Shown here: piece after piece, positions 23,946 to 32,910 of the stretch | Position numbering within the stretch: position 1 is the stretch's first letter | Layout of the letters: each line of letters starts with the position of its first letter | Assembly (NCBI GenBank): GCA_963781495.1 | Contig: CAWAFX010000004.1 | Coordinates: 186,001-250,000, forward strand | DNA length: 64,000 bases | Reading direction: 5' to 3' | From: Mayfieldus sp963781495 | GTDB lineage: Bacteria > Actinomycetota > Thermoleophilia > Solirubrobacterales > 70-9 | Position numbers and translations under genes: made by a program | Notes under the pieces: generated by a model | Told to the model about the DNA's origin: nothing | Seen by the model: the letters and a program-made list of their open reading frames with translations, nothing else | Database searches by the model: none

Positions 23946-25189
23946 GCGGTCGCCTTGGCTTCCAGCCCGGCTGCGGCCCGCAGCGCCTCGGCGCGGTCGG
24001 TCCGCTCCCAGGTGAAGTCCGAATCCTCGCGGCCGAAGTGGCCGTAGGCGGCGGTCTTCTGGAAGATCGGCCGATGCAGGTCGAGGTACTTGCGAAAGGC
24101 GCCCGGCCGGAGATCGAACTCCGCCTCGACCAGGATCGAGATCTGGTTGTCGGAGATCTTGCCGGTGCCGAAGGTATGGACCATCAGCGAGACCGGACGC
24201 GCCCTGCCGATCGCGTAGGCGACCTGGACCTCGCAGCGATCCGCGAGACCGGCGGCAACGACATTCTTGGCGACGTAGCGCGCCGCGTAGGCGCCGGAGC
24301 GATCGACTTTCGACGGGTCCTTGCCCGAGAAAGCTCCGCCGCCGTGGCGGGCGGCACCGCCGTAGGTATCGACGATGATCTTGCGCCCGGTCAATCCGGC
24401 GTCGCCGACGGGTCCCCCGATCACGAACTTGCCGGTCGGGTTGACGAGGAAATTCTCGAGCAGGCTCTCCTCGGTGAAGAGCTCCTTGTAGTCGGCGTGC
24501 AGGACGGGCTCGACCACTTTCTCCCAAAGGTCGTTGCGGATCATCTCCGGCCCGGCCTCCTCCTTGTGCTGGGTCGAGATCAGGACGGTGTCGATCTCGA
24601 CCGGGCGGTCGTGCTCGTAGCGGACCGTCACCTGGGTCTTGCCGTCGGGGCCCAGATATCCGAGCTCTCCGGCCTTGCGCACCTGGGCGAGCCGGCGGGC
24701 GAGCTCGTGCGCGACCTGGATCGGCATCGGCATCAGCGCTTTGGTCTCGCGGGTCGCGTAGCCGAACATCATTCCCTGGTCGCCGGCCCCGGCCGAGTCG
24801 AACTCGTCTGTCGAGCCGCCCTCGCGCTGCTCGAGGCCCTTGTCGACGCCCTGGGCGATGTCGGCGGACTGCTCGTCGATCGCGGTCAGCACCGCGCAGG
24901 CCTCGTAGTCGAAGCCGTAGCGGGGGTCGTCGTAGCCGATCTGGCGGATCGTCTCGCGGGCGATCTTGGGGATGTCGACGTATTTATCGGTGCTGATCTC
25001 ACCCGAGACGACGACGAGGCCGGTGTTGACGAGGGTCTCGCAGGCGACGCGGCCATCCGGCTGGCCCTCCAGCACCGCGTCGAGCACGCCGTCGGAGATC
25101 TGGTCGCAGATCTTGTCCGGATGGCCTTCGGTGACCGACTCTGAGGTGAACAGGTACTCGCCCTCGGCGAGCTCGTGGAACTCGGGCAT
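23942..25189 (-). CDS. metK: S-adenosylmethionine synthase
   Basis: 415 residues. YLFTSESVTEGHPDKICDQISDGVLDA is the N-terminal ATP/Mg motif, GAGDQGMMFGYA the hexapeptide methionine-site motif, and GGGAFSGKDPSKVDRSGAYAARYVAK the second signature. Makes SAM from methionine and ATP, supplying the many methyltransferases including the two in this window. A GGAGAG lies about 10 nt before the ATG. It follows the DUF3352 gene by 19 nt. No SAM riboswitch fits in that gap. Confidence 0.98.
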   Translation of the reverse strand: MPEFHELAEGEYLFTSESVTEGHPDKICDQISDGVLDAVLEGQPDGRVACETLVNTGLVVVSGEISTDKYVDIPKIARETIRQIGYDDPRYGFDYEACAVLTAIDEQSADIAQGVDKGLEQREGGSTDEFDSAGAGDQGMMFGYATRETKALMPMPIQVAHELARRLAQVRKAGELGYLGPDGKTQVTVRYEHDRPVEIDTVLISTQHKEEAGPEMIRNDLWEKVVEPVLHADYKELFTEESLLENFLVNPTGKFVIGGPVGDAGLTGRKIIVDTYGGAARHGGGAFSGKDPSKVDRSGAYAARYVAKNVVAAGLADRCEVQVAYAIGRARPVSLMVHTFGTGKISDNQISILVEAEFDLRPGAFRKYLDLHRPIFQKTAAYGHFGREDSDFTWERTDRAEALRAAAGLEAKATA

Positions 25190-25208
25190 TTGGGTGGCTC
25201 TCCTGCGT

Positions 25209-26822
25209 CTACTCGATGTTGAGGAAGATTGTCGTCTCGAGACTGTCCTCGGAGCTCTTGACGCTCAGGCCCACGGCCTTGAGCTTGGCGAGATCGGCGC
25301 TGAAACCTCCGACCGCCTGAGCGAGACCGAGCGGTCCGGCGCTCCTCGAGAGCCCTTCAAGGTCCAGGAACACTAGCGCCGACGCGCCCCCCGAGGCGCC
25401 GCCCGTCGTCGCCCGGTAGCCGTCGCTGCCGGAGAGATCGTCGCCCCCCTCGAGCGCCTGCCGCACCCCCACCGGGTTGGTCGAGACGACCAGCTTGCCG
25501 TCGAAGACCGCGTAGGCGATGTCGAGCGCCGGCGAGAGACGGACGCTGTTGACGGTGGTGCCGTTGACGGTCTGGGAGCCGAAGCTCGGCGCCTGGCCGG
25601 ACCGCGAGGGAGAAAGCGCCGCCACCAGCGGCGCCTGCAGCTGGGCCATCCTGCTGCGGGCGCGCTGCTCGTCGACGCCCTTGAAGGCCAGGGTCAGATA
25701 GGGGCCGGCCGGGCGGGCGGCTACACCAGCGGCGGCCTCGTTCCCGAGCGCCGGCAGCAGGTCGCGCTGGAGATCGACGCCCTGGCCGCGAAGCTGGTTC
25801 TGGAAGCCGTTCGCCGCGGCGGCCAGGCCCGGCGCCGTGGCCGCGGCCTGGCGCAGCAGCGCCCGCACCGCCTCCGCCGGGTCGGCGATCTCGAGGTAGA
25901 GCACGGTGTCGGGTGAGAAGGAGCCGGCGAGGCTGGGATGAAATCCGGGCAGCGCCTGGAAGGCGCTCGGATGCGTCTTCGCCCGCACCGGCCCCAGGGC
26001 CGAATCGAGCTGCAGCTCGAACCCATCGTGGTGGGCGACCAGGGCGGCGGCGATCCCGTCGCTGGCGGCGAAGTCGGTGAAGGTGTCCAGCTGCGAGGCA
26101 AAGGCGCCCCCGGGGGCCAGCAGGGTCCGAATGCCCCGGGCCGAGAGATAGAGGTCGGCGACCCGCAGGCCGGGCAGCGAGTTGCGCACCGCCTTGGCCT
26201 GCTCCGAATCGCCGAGGGCGGCGGCCTTGCCTGCCTCGACGTCGACTGCCGCGCCCACGGCCGGTGCCCTGCCGAGGGCCAGGAAATCGCCCAGCTCAGC
26301 GTAAGCGAGGCCGCTGCGAAAGACGTGCAGCTGGCGCGAGCCATGCTGCACCGTGCGCGGCTTGCCCGGCCCGAGCTTGGCAAGGAAGCCATCGGCCCCC
26401 TTGCGGTCCCCGACCGCGAGCAGGATCAGCGGCGTCGGCTTGCCGGGGCCGAGCTCGGCGAGGGCGGCCTCGTCGCCGATCCAGGGGGCGACGTCACGAC
26501 CGAGGTTCAGGCCGGGCCCGAGACCGAGAGCCGCGAAGGCCCCTTGCTCGACGGCCCCGGAGTGCGGCAGCTGCGCGGCCACCTTGCGGGCGGTCACGAA
26601 CTGATCGCTGCCGCGATCGAGGTCGAGGTGCAGGTAGGCCTCGGCCCGGGCCGGCACGAGGTCGATCGCGGCGTCGCCGGGGACGCAGGTCTTGGCCGGT
26701 GAGACGTCGCAGGGCAGGCCCGGCACGGGGACGAAGAGGAAGACCGCAAGCAGGCCGAGCACCAGGACGCCGGCCGCCACGATGCGGCGGCGGCGAACCA
26801 CCGCGGCGCGATCGACGGTCAT
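25209..26822 (-). CDS. DUF3352 family membrane-anchored protein
   Basis: 537 residues. After a basic N-terminus (RAAVVRRRRI) there is one membrane helix (about 13-32, VAAGVLVLGLLAVFLFVPVPGL), then a large extracytoplasmic region. Segments typical of DUF3352 are AIDLVPARAEAYLHLDLDRGSDQF, FLALGRAPAVGAAVDV, VLYLEIADPAEAVRALL and the C-terminal LVVSTNPVGVRQALEGGDDLS. The family has no known function; abundant in actinobacteria. The ATG at 26822 overlaps the der stop by 4 nt, so it is co-translated with der. Two cysteines (PCDV, KTCV) after the helix may form a disulfide. Confidence 0.78.
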   Translation of the reverse strand: MTVDRAAVVRRRRIVAAGVLVLGLLAVFLFVPVPGLPCDVSPAKTCVPGDAAIDLVPARAEAYLHLDLDRGSDQFVTARKVAAQLPHSGAVEQGAFAALGLGPGLNLGRDVAPWIGDEAALAELGPGKPTPLILLAVGDRKGADGFLAKLGPGKPRTVQHGSRQLHVFRSGLAYAELGDFLALGRAPAVGAAVDVEAGKAAALGDSEQAKAVRNSLPGLRVADLYLSARGIRTLLAPGGAFASQLDTFTDFAASDGIAAALVAHHDGFELQLDSALGPVRAKTHPSAFQALPGFHPSLAGSFSPDTVLYLEIADPAEAVRALLRQAAATAPGLAAAANGFQNQLRGQGVDLQRDLLPALGNEAAAGVAARPAGPYLTLAFKGVDEQRARSRMAQLQAPLVAALSPSRSGQAPSFGSQTVNGTTVNSVRLSPALDIAYAVFDGKLVVSTNPVGVRQALEGGDDLSGSDGYRATTGGASGGASALVFLDLEGLSRSAGPLGLAQAVGGFSADLAKLKAVGLSVKSSEDSLETTIFLNIE

Positions 26823-28183
26823 CCCTCTTCCCCGCCGCTGGCCGCGCCCGCAACCTCGCGCTTGCGCGAGCGGCGCGAGCGGGGGACGAAGTCGATCACC
26901 ATCGGCACCCCCTCGAGGCCGTAGCGGGCCCGGAGCCGGTTCTCGAGGTGAAACGCCCAGTCGCGCGAGATCAGGCGCCGGTCGTTGACCTGGATCGCGT
27001 AGCGCGGCGGGCTCTCCCCGACCTGGGCGCTGTAATAGAGCCGTAGCCTGCGACCGCGCTTGGCCGGCGGCGGGTGCTGGGCGACGATGTCGCCGACCGC
27101 CCGGTTCAGCTCCGGGGTCCGAATCCGCTGGGCCGCGCGGTCGGCGAGCTCGAGCGCCGCCCGCAGGATCGCCCCGATCCCGCGCCCGTTCAGCGCCGAT
27201 GCGGTCAGGAGCGGCGGCCGCAGCCGCATCTTCTGCAGCGCCCGCGCCCGCGCGTCGTCGAGATCGGTGCTGCCGACGTCCCACTTGTTGAAAACCAGCA
27301 GGGTGGCGCATCCGGACTGCATCGCCAGCTCGGCGACCTTGAGGTCCTGCGACGTCAACCCCTCGGTCGCGTCGCAGACGACGATCGCGACGTCGGCGCG
27401 CTCGGCCGCCCGCTGCGATCGCAGCTGCGCATAGTGGTCGACGCTGCCGGCCAGCTTCGAACGCCGCCGCAACCCCGCGGTGTCGATCAGGAACAGGCGC
27501 CGGTCCTCGAAGACCAGCTCGGTGTCGATCGCGTCGCGGGTCGTCCCGGCCTGCTCGGAAACGATCACCCGCTCCGAGCCGACGAAGGCGTTGACCAGCG
27601 AGGACTTGCCGACGTTTGGCCGCCCGATCACGGCCAGGCGAGGGGGCGGCTGCTCGTCGGCCGCTGCGGCCGCGGTGGGAAGCCCGGCGACGACCCGGTC
27701 GAGCAGGTCTCCGGTGCCGAGGCCATGGGCGGCCGAGACCGCCAGCGGCTCGCCGAACCCGAGCTTGTTGAACTCCGCCGCCTCGTAGCCGCCCCCCGGC
27801 CGGTCGGCCTTGTTGGCGACCACCAGCACCGGCACGCCGGCCCCGCGAAGCTCGCGCGCCAGCTCGGCGTCGCCGGCGCGCAGCCCGGCGCGGGTGTCGA
27901 CGGTCAGCAGGACCAGATCCGCCTCGGCGATCGCCTCGCGGGCCTGGCGCTGGACCTCGCGGGCCAGCTCGGCCTCGTCGACCAGGTCCACGCCGCCGGT
28001 GTCGATCAGCTCGAAGGCGCGGCCGTTCCACTCGCAGCGGACCCGCTTGCGGTCGCGGGTCACGCCGGGCTCGGCGTGGGTGACCGCGTCGCGGACCCCG
28101 GCGAGGCGATTGACCAGGGTGCTCTTGCCGACGTTGGGAAAGCCGACGACGGCGACCGCGGGCAACGTGGCCGGCTCGCTCAC
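26819..28183 (-). CDS. der: Ribosome-assembly GTPase Der (EngA)
   Basis: 454 residues with two tandem G domains: GFPNVGKSTLVNRLAG ... DTGGVD ... NKAD (about 13-125) and GRPNVGKSSLVNAFVG ... DTAGLRRRSK ... NKWD (about 185-305), then a KH-like domain (LRLYYSAQVGESPPRYAIQVND). Der acts in 50S maturation. The C-terminus is basic (SRRSRKREV) and slightly extended. GTG start overlaps cmk by 4 nt; cmk-der adjacency is widely conserved. Confidence 0.97.
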   Translation of the reverse strand: MSEPATLPAVAVVGFPNVGKSTLVNRLAGVRDAVTHAEPGVTRDRKRVRCEWNGRAFELIDTGGVDLVDEAELAREVQRQAREAIAEADLVLLTVDTRAGLRAGDAELARELRGAGVPVLVVANKADRPGGGYEAAEFNKLGFGEPLAVSAAHGLGTGDLLDRVVAGLPTAAAAADEQPPPRLAVIGRPNVGKSSLVNAFVGSERVIVSEQAGTTRDAIDTELVFEDRRLFLIDTAGLRRRSKLAGSVDHYAQLRSQRAAERADVAIVVCDATEGLTSQDLKVAELAMQSGCATLLVFNKWDVGSTDLDDARARALQKMRLRPPLLTASALNGRGIGAILRAALELADRAAQRIRTPELNRAVGDIVAQHPPPAKRGRRLRLYYSAQVGESPPRYAIQVNDRRLISRDWAFHLENRLRARYGLEGVPMVIDFVPRSRRSRKREVAGAASGGEEG

Positions 28184-28818
28184 GAGAGCCCCCGTTCGCG
28201 CGCCAGGTCCACGACCCGCGCGATCACTTCCTCCAGCGAGAGGCCGGTGGTGTCGATCCGCACCGCGTCGTCAGCCGCCCGCAGGGCGCTGTGGGCGCGG
28301 GTCTGATCGCGGGAGTCGCGGCTGCGCTGTGAGTCGAGCACCGACTCGACCGACTCGCCGCTCTGGGCCGCCCGGCGCCGGGCTCGCTCCTCGTCGGAGG
28401 CGGTCAGATAGACCTTCAATGGAGAGTCTGGGCTGACGACGGTGCCGATGTCACGCCCCTCGGCGACGTAGCGGCGGCCCTCGATCAGCGCCCGCTGACG
28501 CTCGACCATCGCCTCGCGCACCTGGGGGTGGACGGCGGCCCGCGAGGACGCGACGCTGACCTCCGGCGAGCGGACTGCCTCGGTCACGTCGTCGCCGTCG
28601 AGCTCGATCCCGTCGTCGTCGATCCCGATCTGCAGCGAGCGCGCGAGCTCCCCCATCGCCGCCGGGTCGTCGAGATCGACCCCGCGGCGCAGGGCGGCGA
28701 GGGCGACCGCCCGGTACATGGCTCCGGAGTCGAGGTAGGGGAAGGCGAGCGCGTCGGCGACGCCGCGCGCGACCGAGGATTTCCCGGCCCCGGCGGGGCC
28801 GTCGATCGCGATGACCAT
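28180..28818 (-). CDS. cmk: Cytidylate kinase
   Basis: 212 residues. IAIDGPAGAGKSSVARGVADAL (P-loop) begins only 3 residues in, followed by YLDSGAMYRAVALAAL, the CMP-binding REAMVERQRALIEGRRYVAEGRDIGTVV and LID region YLTASDEERARRRAAQ. Phosphorylates CMP and dCMP. In many bacteria cmk follows aroA; here the cupin gene on the opposite strand intervenes. The start codon has a TACCCT box 7 nt upstream, suggesting its own promoter. Confidence 0.96.
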   Translation of the reverse strand: MVIAIDGPAGAGKSSVARGVADALAFPYLDSGAMYRAVALAALRRGVDLDDPAAMGELARSLQIGIDDDGIELDGDDVTEAVRSPEVSVASSRAAVHPQVREAMVERQRALIEGRRYVAEGRDIGTVVSPDSPLKVYLTASDEERARRRAAQSGESVESVLDSQRSRDSRDQTRAHSALRAADDAVRIDTTGLSLEEVIARVVDLARERGLS

Positions 28819-28825
28819 GGTTTGC

Positions 28826-28831
28826 AGGGTA
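28826..28831 (-). promoter_or_regulatory. cmk: -10-like box TACCCT before cmk
   Basis: TACCCT 7 nt before the cmk ATG. Would separate cmk-der-DUF3352-metK from the aromatic operon. Confidence 0.45.
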
Positions 28832-28886
28832 ATCGGCGGCTGCCCGCAGGAGTGGACGCTGGGGTGCGCAGGCCGCGCCGGCCGGA

Positions 28887-28892
28887 TATGTT
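28887..28892 (+). promoter_or_regulatory. -10-like box TATGTT before the cupin gene
   Basis: TATGTT 9 nt before the ATG; no Shine-Dalgarno. Confidence 0.4.
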
Positions 28893-28901
28893 TTCGGCGC
28901 G

Positions 28902-29228
28902 ATGCAGACCTGGGATCTCGCCAACCTCGACGTGCAGGTTCACCAGCCCGAGGTGCTGACCAGCGACGAGGAGGGGCGGGTGATCGCGATCCAGCTCCCG
29001 GCGGGCGAGAGCCTGAAGGAGCACCAGGTCCACGAGCGCGCCTGGCTGCTGGTGATCAGCGGCGCGATCGAGGTCGACGACTCCGGTGGCGAGACGACCA
29101 AGGGCGGCCCGGGACTGCTGGCGGTCTTCGATCCCAATGAGCGCCATGAGGTGCGGGCGAGCGAGGACGCGCGGCTTCTGCTGGTGCTCTCGCCCTGGCC
29201 CGGCGTGGGCCATCCGAACGAGCGCTAG
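28902..29228 (+). CDS. Small single-domain cupin protein
   Basis: 108 residues. The conserved barrel reads IAIQLPAGESLKEHQVHERAWLLVISGAIEVDD and GPGLLAVFDPNERHEVRASEDARLLLVLSPW. The usual metal set G(x)5HxH(x)3-4E(x)6G is partly altered: KEHQVHERAWLLVISG keeps two histidines and a glutamate. Binding of a metal and a small acid or sugar is likely but unspecified. It sits alone on the plus strand between aroA and cmk, ending 3 nt from the aroA stop. Confidence 0.8.
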   Translation: MQTWDLANLDVQVHQPEVLTSDEEGRVIAIQLPAGESLKEHQVHERAWLLVISGAIEVDDSGGETTKGGPGLLAVFDPNERHEVRASEDARLLLVLSPWPGVGHPNER

Positions 29229-29231
29229 CGG

Positions 29232-30530
29232 TTATTCGAGAAGCATCGCCAGGTCGCTTTCAACACTCGGGTAGCTGACCGCTGCGGCCTCGAAGCCGCC
29301 CACCGTCACTCCCTCGTCGGATGCCAAGCCCGCGACTGCGCCCAGAAGCGCCAGGCGATGGTCGCCGCGGGCATCAAGGGTTCCGCCTTGAAGGCCACCG
29401 CCGCCGCGGACGACGAGGCCGTCATCGGTCGGCTCGACCTCGCCGCCCAGCGCCGCCAGGCCCTCGCAAACGGAGGCGATCCGGTCCGATTCCTTGTGGC
29501 GCAGCTCGGCGGCGTCGGCGATCACCGTCTCGCCTTCGGCAAAGCAGCCGGCGAGCGCGACCAGCGGCAGCTCGTCGATCGCCAGCGGCACCTCCGCGCC
29601 CGCGACCCTGGTCCCTGCAAGCTGCGACGAGCGGGCGCGGATCGTCCCCCGCGGCTCGCCGCCGCGGTCTTCGCGCGTCTCGGTCTCCAGCCGGGCCCCC
29701 ATCCGCTCGAGGATCGCCAGCAGCCCGGCCCGGGTCGGGTTGAGCCCGACCGCTTCCAGCTCGATCTCGCTGCCCTCGACCAGCAGCGCCGCGAGCAGCG
29801 GGAAGGCGGCCGAGGAGAGGTCGCCGGGGACGTCCAGCCGCGGCGCCTGCAGACGCTGCGCCGGGCCGACCGTGACCCGTTCGCCGTCGGACTCCACCGT
29901 GGCGCCCGCTGCCCTCAGCATGCGCTCGGTGTGATCGCGGCTCAGCGCCGGCTCGATGACCGTGGTCGGCCCCTCGGCCAGCAGCCCGGCGAACAACAGA
30001 CAGGACTTCACCTGGGCGCTGGCGACCGGGGTTCGGTATTCGATCCCCGCCAGCTCGGCGCCCTCGACGCGCAGCGGCGGCAGCCTTCCGTCGCGGCACT
30101 CCACCGTCGCCCCCATCGCGGCCAGCGGCTCAGCGACGCGATCGACCGGCCGGCGGCGGATCGACTCGTCGCCGTCGAGCGTCCAGCTGCCCCCCGGGTT
30201 ACCGGCCAGCCAACCGGGGAGCAGCCGCAGCAGGGTGCCGGCGTTGCCGACGTCGATCTCGGCGCTGCGGGCGCCGCGCAGGCCGGCGCCGCGGACCGAG
30301 AGGTTGATTCCCCCCGCTCCACTCTCGCCCAGCTCGGCGTCGACCTGGGCCCCCACCGCTTCGATCGCGGCCAGGGTCGAGCGGGTGTCGGCGGCGTCCA
30401 GATAGCCCTCGATCCGCGTCTCGCCCTCGCTCATCGCGGCGATCAGCGCCGCCCGGTGGCTGATCGACTTGTCGGGCGGCGGCCGCAGCGCGCCGCGCAG
30501 CGGCCCGGCGGGATCGAAGCGCCGCTCCAT
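29232..30530 (-). CDS. aroA: 3-phosphoshikimate 1-carboxyvinyltransferase (EPSP synthase)
   Basis: 432 residues. LRPPPDKSISHRAALIAAMSEGETRIEGYL (PEP/shikimate-3-phosphate site), VGNAGTLLRLLPGWLAG, CRDGRLPPLRVEG, VASAQVKSCLLFAGLLAEG, PGDLSSAAFPLLAALL and the C-terminal AELRHKESDRIASV are all diagnostic. Sixth step of the shikimate pathway. The NAGT segment reads GNAGTLLRLL, the ordinary type, with PGWLAG after it. ATG start 2 nt after the tyrA stop. Last gene of the aromatic run. Confidence 0.97.
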   Translation of the reverse strand: MERRFDPAGPLRGALRPPPDKSISHRAALIAAMSEGETRIEGYLDAADTRSTLAAIEAVGAQVDAELGESGAGGINLSVRGAGLRGARSAEIDVGNAGTLLRLLPGWLAGNPGGSWTLDGDESIRRRPVDRVAEPLAAMGATVECRDGRLPPLRVEGAELAGIEYRTPVASAQVKSCLLFAGLLAEGPTTVIEPALSRDHTERMLRAAGATVESDGERVTVGPAQRLQAPRLDVPGDLSSAAFPLLAALLVEGSEIELEAVGLNPTRAGLLAILERMGARLETETREDRGGEPRGTIRARSSQLAGTRVAGAEVPLAIDELPLVALAGCFAEGETVIADAAELRHKESDRIASVCEGLAALGGEVEPTDDGLVVRGGGGLQGGTLDARGDHRLALLGAVAGLASDEGVTVGGFEAAAVSYPSVESDLAMLLE

Positions 30531-30532
30531 CC

Positions 30533-31612
30533 TCAAACCGGATCGATCGAAACCGTGTAGCCAAGCTCGCGAACCAGCTCCATCGCGCGCTCGGCCTGCT
30601 CGGTGCCGGCGACCCAGAGCGAGATCGCCCCGGAGCGCATGTCGGCCGCCGGATCGAGCGCCATGTCCTCGATGCTCACGCCCTCGCGGCCCAGCGCCAG
30701 CGCCAGCTCGGCGACAACCCCGGGGCGGTTTTGAACGATGATCCGCAAATGCCGCAGCGCCCCGCCCCCGGGCTCGGTCTCGAGCAGCCGGCGGCGGTCG
30801 TCGGCCGCCCCCTGGTGCCACTCGCTGACCGCCTCGCGGTCGCCCTCGAGGATCAGCGCCGAGGCCTCCTGCAGGCGCTTGACGGTGGCGTCGATCGCCG
30901 CTGCGACCGCCTCGCGGTTGCTGGCCAGGATGTCGACCCAGATCCGCGGGTTGGAGCCCGCGACCCGGGTGCTGTCGCGCAGGCTGGGACCGGCCTCGGG
31001 CAGGCGCTCGGCGTCCTCGCTGAGCTCCGACGCCGCCTGGTTGACGAGCACGTTGGCGATCACGTGCGGCAGGTGGCTGACCGTGGCCATGAGGCGGTCG
31101 TGGGTCGCGGCGTCGATCGCCTGCGGGCGGGCCCCGAGCTCGGCCAGGCTGCGCTGGAGGCGGTCGTAGAGCAGGCCGCCGCTGTAGGTGGTCGGAGTCA
31201 GGTACCAGCGGGCGCCCTCGAAGAGCTCGGCGCGGGCGTGCTCGACCCCCGAGGTCTCGGCGCCGGCCAGCGGATGGCCGCCGATGAAGCGCTCGTCCTC
31301 ACCGAGGGCGGCGACGATCTCGCGCTTGGTCGAGCCGACGTCGGTGACCACGCATTCGGGGCCGGCGGCCTCGAGCGCCTGGCGCGCGATTCCCGGCAGG
31401 GCCGAGACCGGCGCCGCGCAGAAAACCAGCTCGGCTTCCTTGCAGGCTTCGGCCACCGAGGCCGCGGACTCGTCGAGCGCGCCCGCCTCGAGAGCCCGCT
31501 CCAGGGTCGCCGGATCGGAGTCGAATCCGGTCACGGTCCCCTCCAGCCGGCGGCGGCAGGCGAGGCCGATCGAGCCGCCGATCAGCCCCACGCCGAGGAT
31601 CGCGACCCTCAT
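30533..31612 (-). CDS. tyrA: Prephenate dehydrogenase with C-terminal ACT domain
   Basis: 359 residues. NAD-binding VAILGVGLIGGSIGLACRRR (GxGxxG), FCAAPVSALPGIA, VTDVGSTKREIVAAL, FIGGHPLAGAETSGVEHARAELFEGARWYLTP, then the helical dimerisation domain with LMATVSHLPHVIANVLVNQ. Residues ~285-359 (LRIIVQNRPGVVAELALALGREGVSIEDMAL) are an ACT regulatory domain, suggesting tyrosine feedback. Converts prephenate to 4-hydroxyphenylpyruvate. 10 nt downstream of aroF. Confidence 0.95.
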   Translation of the reverse strand: MRVAILGVGLIGGSIGLACRRRLEGTVTGFDSDPATLERALEAGALDESAASVAEACKEAELVFCAAPVSALPGIARQALEAAGPECVVTDVGSTKREIVAALGEDERFIGGHPLAGAETSGVEHARAELFEGARWYLTPTTYSGGLLYDRLQRSLAELGARPQAIDAATHDRLMATVSHLPHVIANVLVNQAASELSEDAERLPEAGPSLRDSTRVAGSNPRIWVDILASNREAVAAAIDATVKRLQEASALILEGDREAVSEWHQGAADDRRRLLETEPGGGALRHLRIIVQNRPGVVAELALALGREGVSIEDMALDPAADMRSGAISLWVAGTEQAERAMELVRELGYTVSIDPV

Positions 31613-31622
31613 CGGCGCTTCT

Positions 31623-32717
31623 TCAGCCGGCTTCGCGCCGCTCGCGGGCGGCCGCCGCGAGCCGGTCGAGCGCCAGGTCGGTCGTCTCCCAGTCCATGCA
31701 GGCGTCGGTGACCGACTGGCCGTAGACCAGCGACCCGCCAGGCTGCAGGTCCTGGCGTCCGGCGACCAGGAACGACTCCAGCATCACGCCGACGATCGCT
31801 TCGTTGCCGGCGGCGATCTGATCGGCGATCTCCCCGACGACCACCGGCTGATGCTGGTGGTCCTTGCCGCTGTTGTCGTGCGATGCGTCGATCACCAGCC
31901 GCTCCGGCAGTCCGGCCGCCCGCAGCTCGGAAAGCGCGTCGCCGATCGAGGCGCGGTCGTAGTTGGGCTTGCCGCGGCCGCCGCGGAGGATGATGTGGCC
32001 GTCGGGGTTGCCCTGGGTATGCAGGATCGCCGGCGTACCCGTCGCGTGGATCCCGGCGAAGGCGTGGCTGACCGAGGCGGCCCGCACGGCGTCGACCGCG
32101 ACCTTGACGTTGCCGTCGGTGCGGTTCTTGAAACCGACCGGCATCGAGAGACCCGACGCCAGCTGGCGATGGATCTGGCTCTCGGTCGTGCGGGCGCCGA
32201 TCGCCCCCCAGGCGACGAGGTCGGAGATGTACTGCGGGGTGATCGGGTCGAGGAACTCGCAGCCGATCGGCAGCCCAAGGTCGAGGACCTCGCGCAGCAG
32301 CCTGCGGGCGAGCTCGAGGCCGGCGTTGACGTCGCCGGAGCCGTCGAGGTGAGGGTCGTTGATCAGGCCCTTCCAGCCGATCGAGGTGCGCGGCTTCTCG
32401 AAGTAGACCCGCATCGCGACGCAGAGCTCGTCGCTCAGCTCGTCCGCCCGCGTCTTCAGCAGCCGGGCGTACTCGAGCGCCGCGTCGACGTCGTGCACGC
32501 TGCAGGGGCCGACGACGACCAGCAAGCGGTCGTCGCTGCGGTCGAGGATCGCGGCGATCTCGGCGCGGTGGTGGACGACCGCCTCCTCCTGCTCGGCGGT
32601 CAGCGGCAGCTCCTCGAAGATCTGCTGCGGCGACATCAGCTCGACGACGCGCCCGATGCGGCGGTCTCTAACGCGCCCCGAATGCTCTGTTGGTAGGTCT
32701 TTCATCTCCATGATCAT
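31623..32717 (-). CDS. aroF: 3-deoxy-7-phosphoheptulonate synthase, class I alpha (AroFGH type)
   Basis: 364 residues. First, committed step of aromatic synthesis. VVVGPCSVHDVDAALEYA, AMRVYFEKPRTSIGWKGLINDPHLDGS, LPIGCEFLDPITPQYISDLVAWGAIGARTTESQIHRQLASGLSMPVGFKNRTDGN, HIILRGG and IDASHDNSGKDH are the AroFGH signature. No fused ACT or chorismate mutase domain. The ATG at 32717 (AAAGAG 7-10 nt upstream) is chosen; ATGs at 32711 and 32705 are alternatives. About 100 nt of untranslated sequence separates it from an aromatic-rich leader ORF, so expression is probably attenuated. Confidence 0.96.
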   Translation of the reverse strand: MIMEMKDLPTEHSGRVRDRRIGRVVELMSPQQIFEELPLTAEQEEAVVHHRAEIAAILDRSDDRLLVVVGPCSVHDVDAALEYARLLKTRADELSDELCVAMRVYFEKPRTSIGWKGLINDPHLDGSGDVNAGLELARRLLREVLDLGLPIGCEFLDPITPQYISDLVAWGAIGARTTESQIHRQLASGLSMPVGFKNRTDGNVKVAVDAVRAASVSHAFAGIHATGTPAILHTQGNPDGHIILRGGRGKPNYDRASIGDALSELRAAGLPERLVIDASHDNSGKDHQHQPVVVGEIADQIAAGNEAIVGVMLESFLVAGRQDLQPGGSLVYGQSVTDACMDWETTDLALDRLAAAARERREAG

Positions 32718-32862
32718 CAAAGTCTCTCTTTCTACTCGTACGGCGAGCGTCCTTGCCTGGATCGGCGCCCGGCAGTGATGCTGTGGGAGGCGTTGCGGCA
32801 GAGGCCGCGGGGCCGGACGCCTAGATAAATCGCCAGAAGTAGAAATAGGCACGGGCGGACGC
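32718..32862 (-). promoter_or_regulatory. Candidate attenuator RNA upstream of aroF
   Basis: GGACGC (32747-32752 read on the minus strand) lies shortly before the aroF ribosome site and can pair with either of two GCGTCC segments, one in leader codons 17-18 (32857-32862) and one right after the leader stop (32815-32820). A separate hairpin GCGGC-CTCT-GCCGC lies between. Mutually exclusive pairing is the hallmark of attenuators. No U-tract terminator is visible, so control could be on translation or Rho. Inferred. Confidence 0.5.
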
Positions 32863-32910
32863 CGTGGTCGAACCACCGAGCGTCGTCTGCAGGGTGCCCG
32901 TGCGATGCAT
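32821..32910 (-). CDS. Aromatic-rich leader peptide of the aroF unit (29 codons)
   Basis: Short ORF starting ATG CAT CGC (MHRTGTLQ) and ending AYFYFWRFI then TAG. Codons 22-28 are Tyr-Phe-Tyr-Phe-Trp-Arg-Phe, six aromatic residues of seven, in a peptide otherwise lacking them. It lies 29 nt after the hisC stop and about 100 nt before the DAHP synthase start, exactly where a ribosome-mediated attenuator leader (as TrpL, PheL) would be. The purine run AAAAGACG precedes the ATG. Such a cluster is very unlikely by chance in sequence this GC-rich. Translation is not demonstrated. Confidence 0.72.
   Translation of the reverse strand: MHRTGTLQTTLGGSTTASARAYFYFWRFI

Noticed and set aside
21107..25144. 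Very long plus-strand open frame opposite priA and metK
   Set aside because: It is the antisense of well-conserved genes; its sequence is low-complexity Gly/Arg/Leu with no family motifs, as expected for shadow frames in GC-rich DNA.
25190..25208. SAM riboswitch before metK
   Set aside because: The gap is only 19 nt and metK is preceded by an ordinary Shine-Dalgarno.
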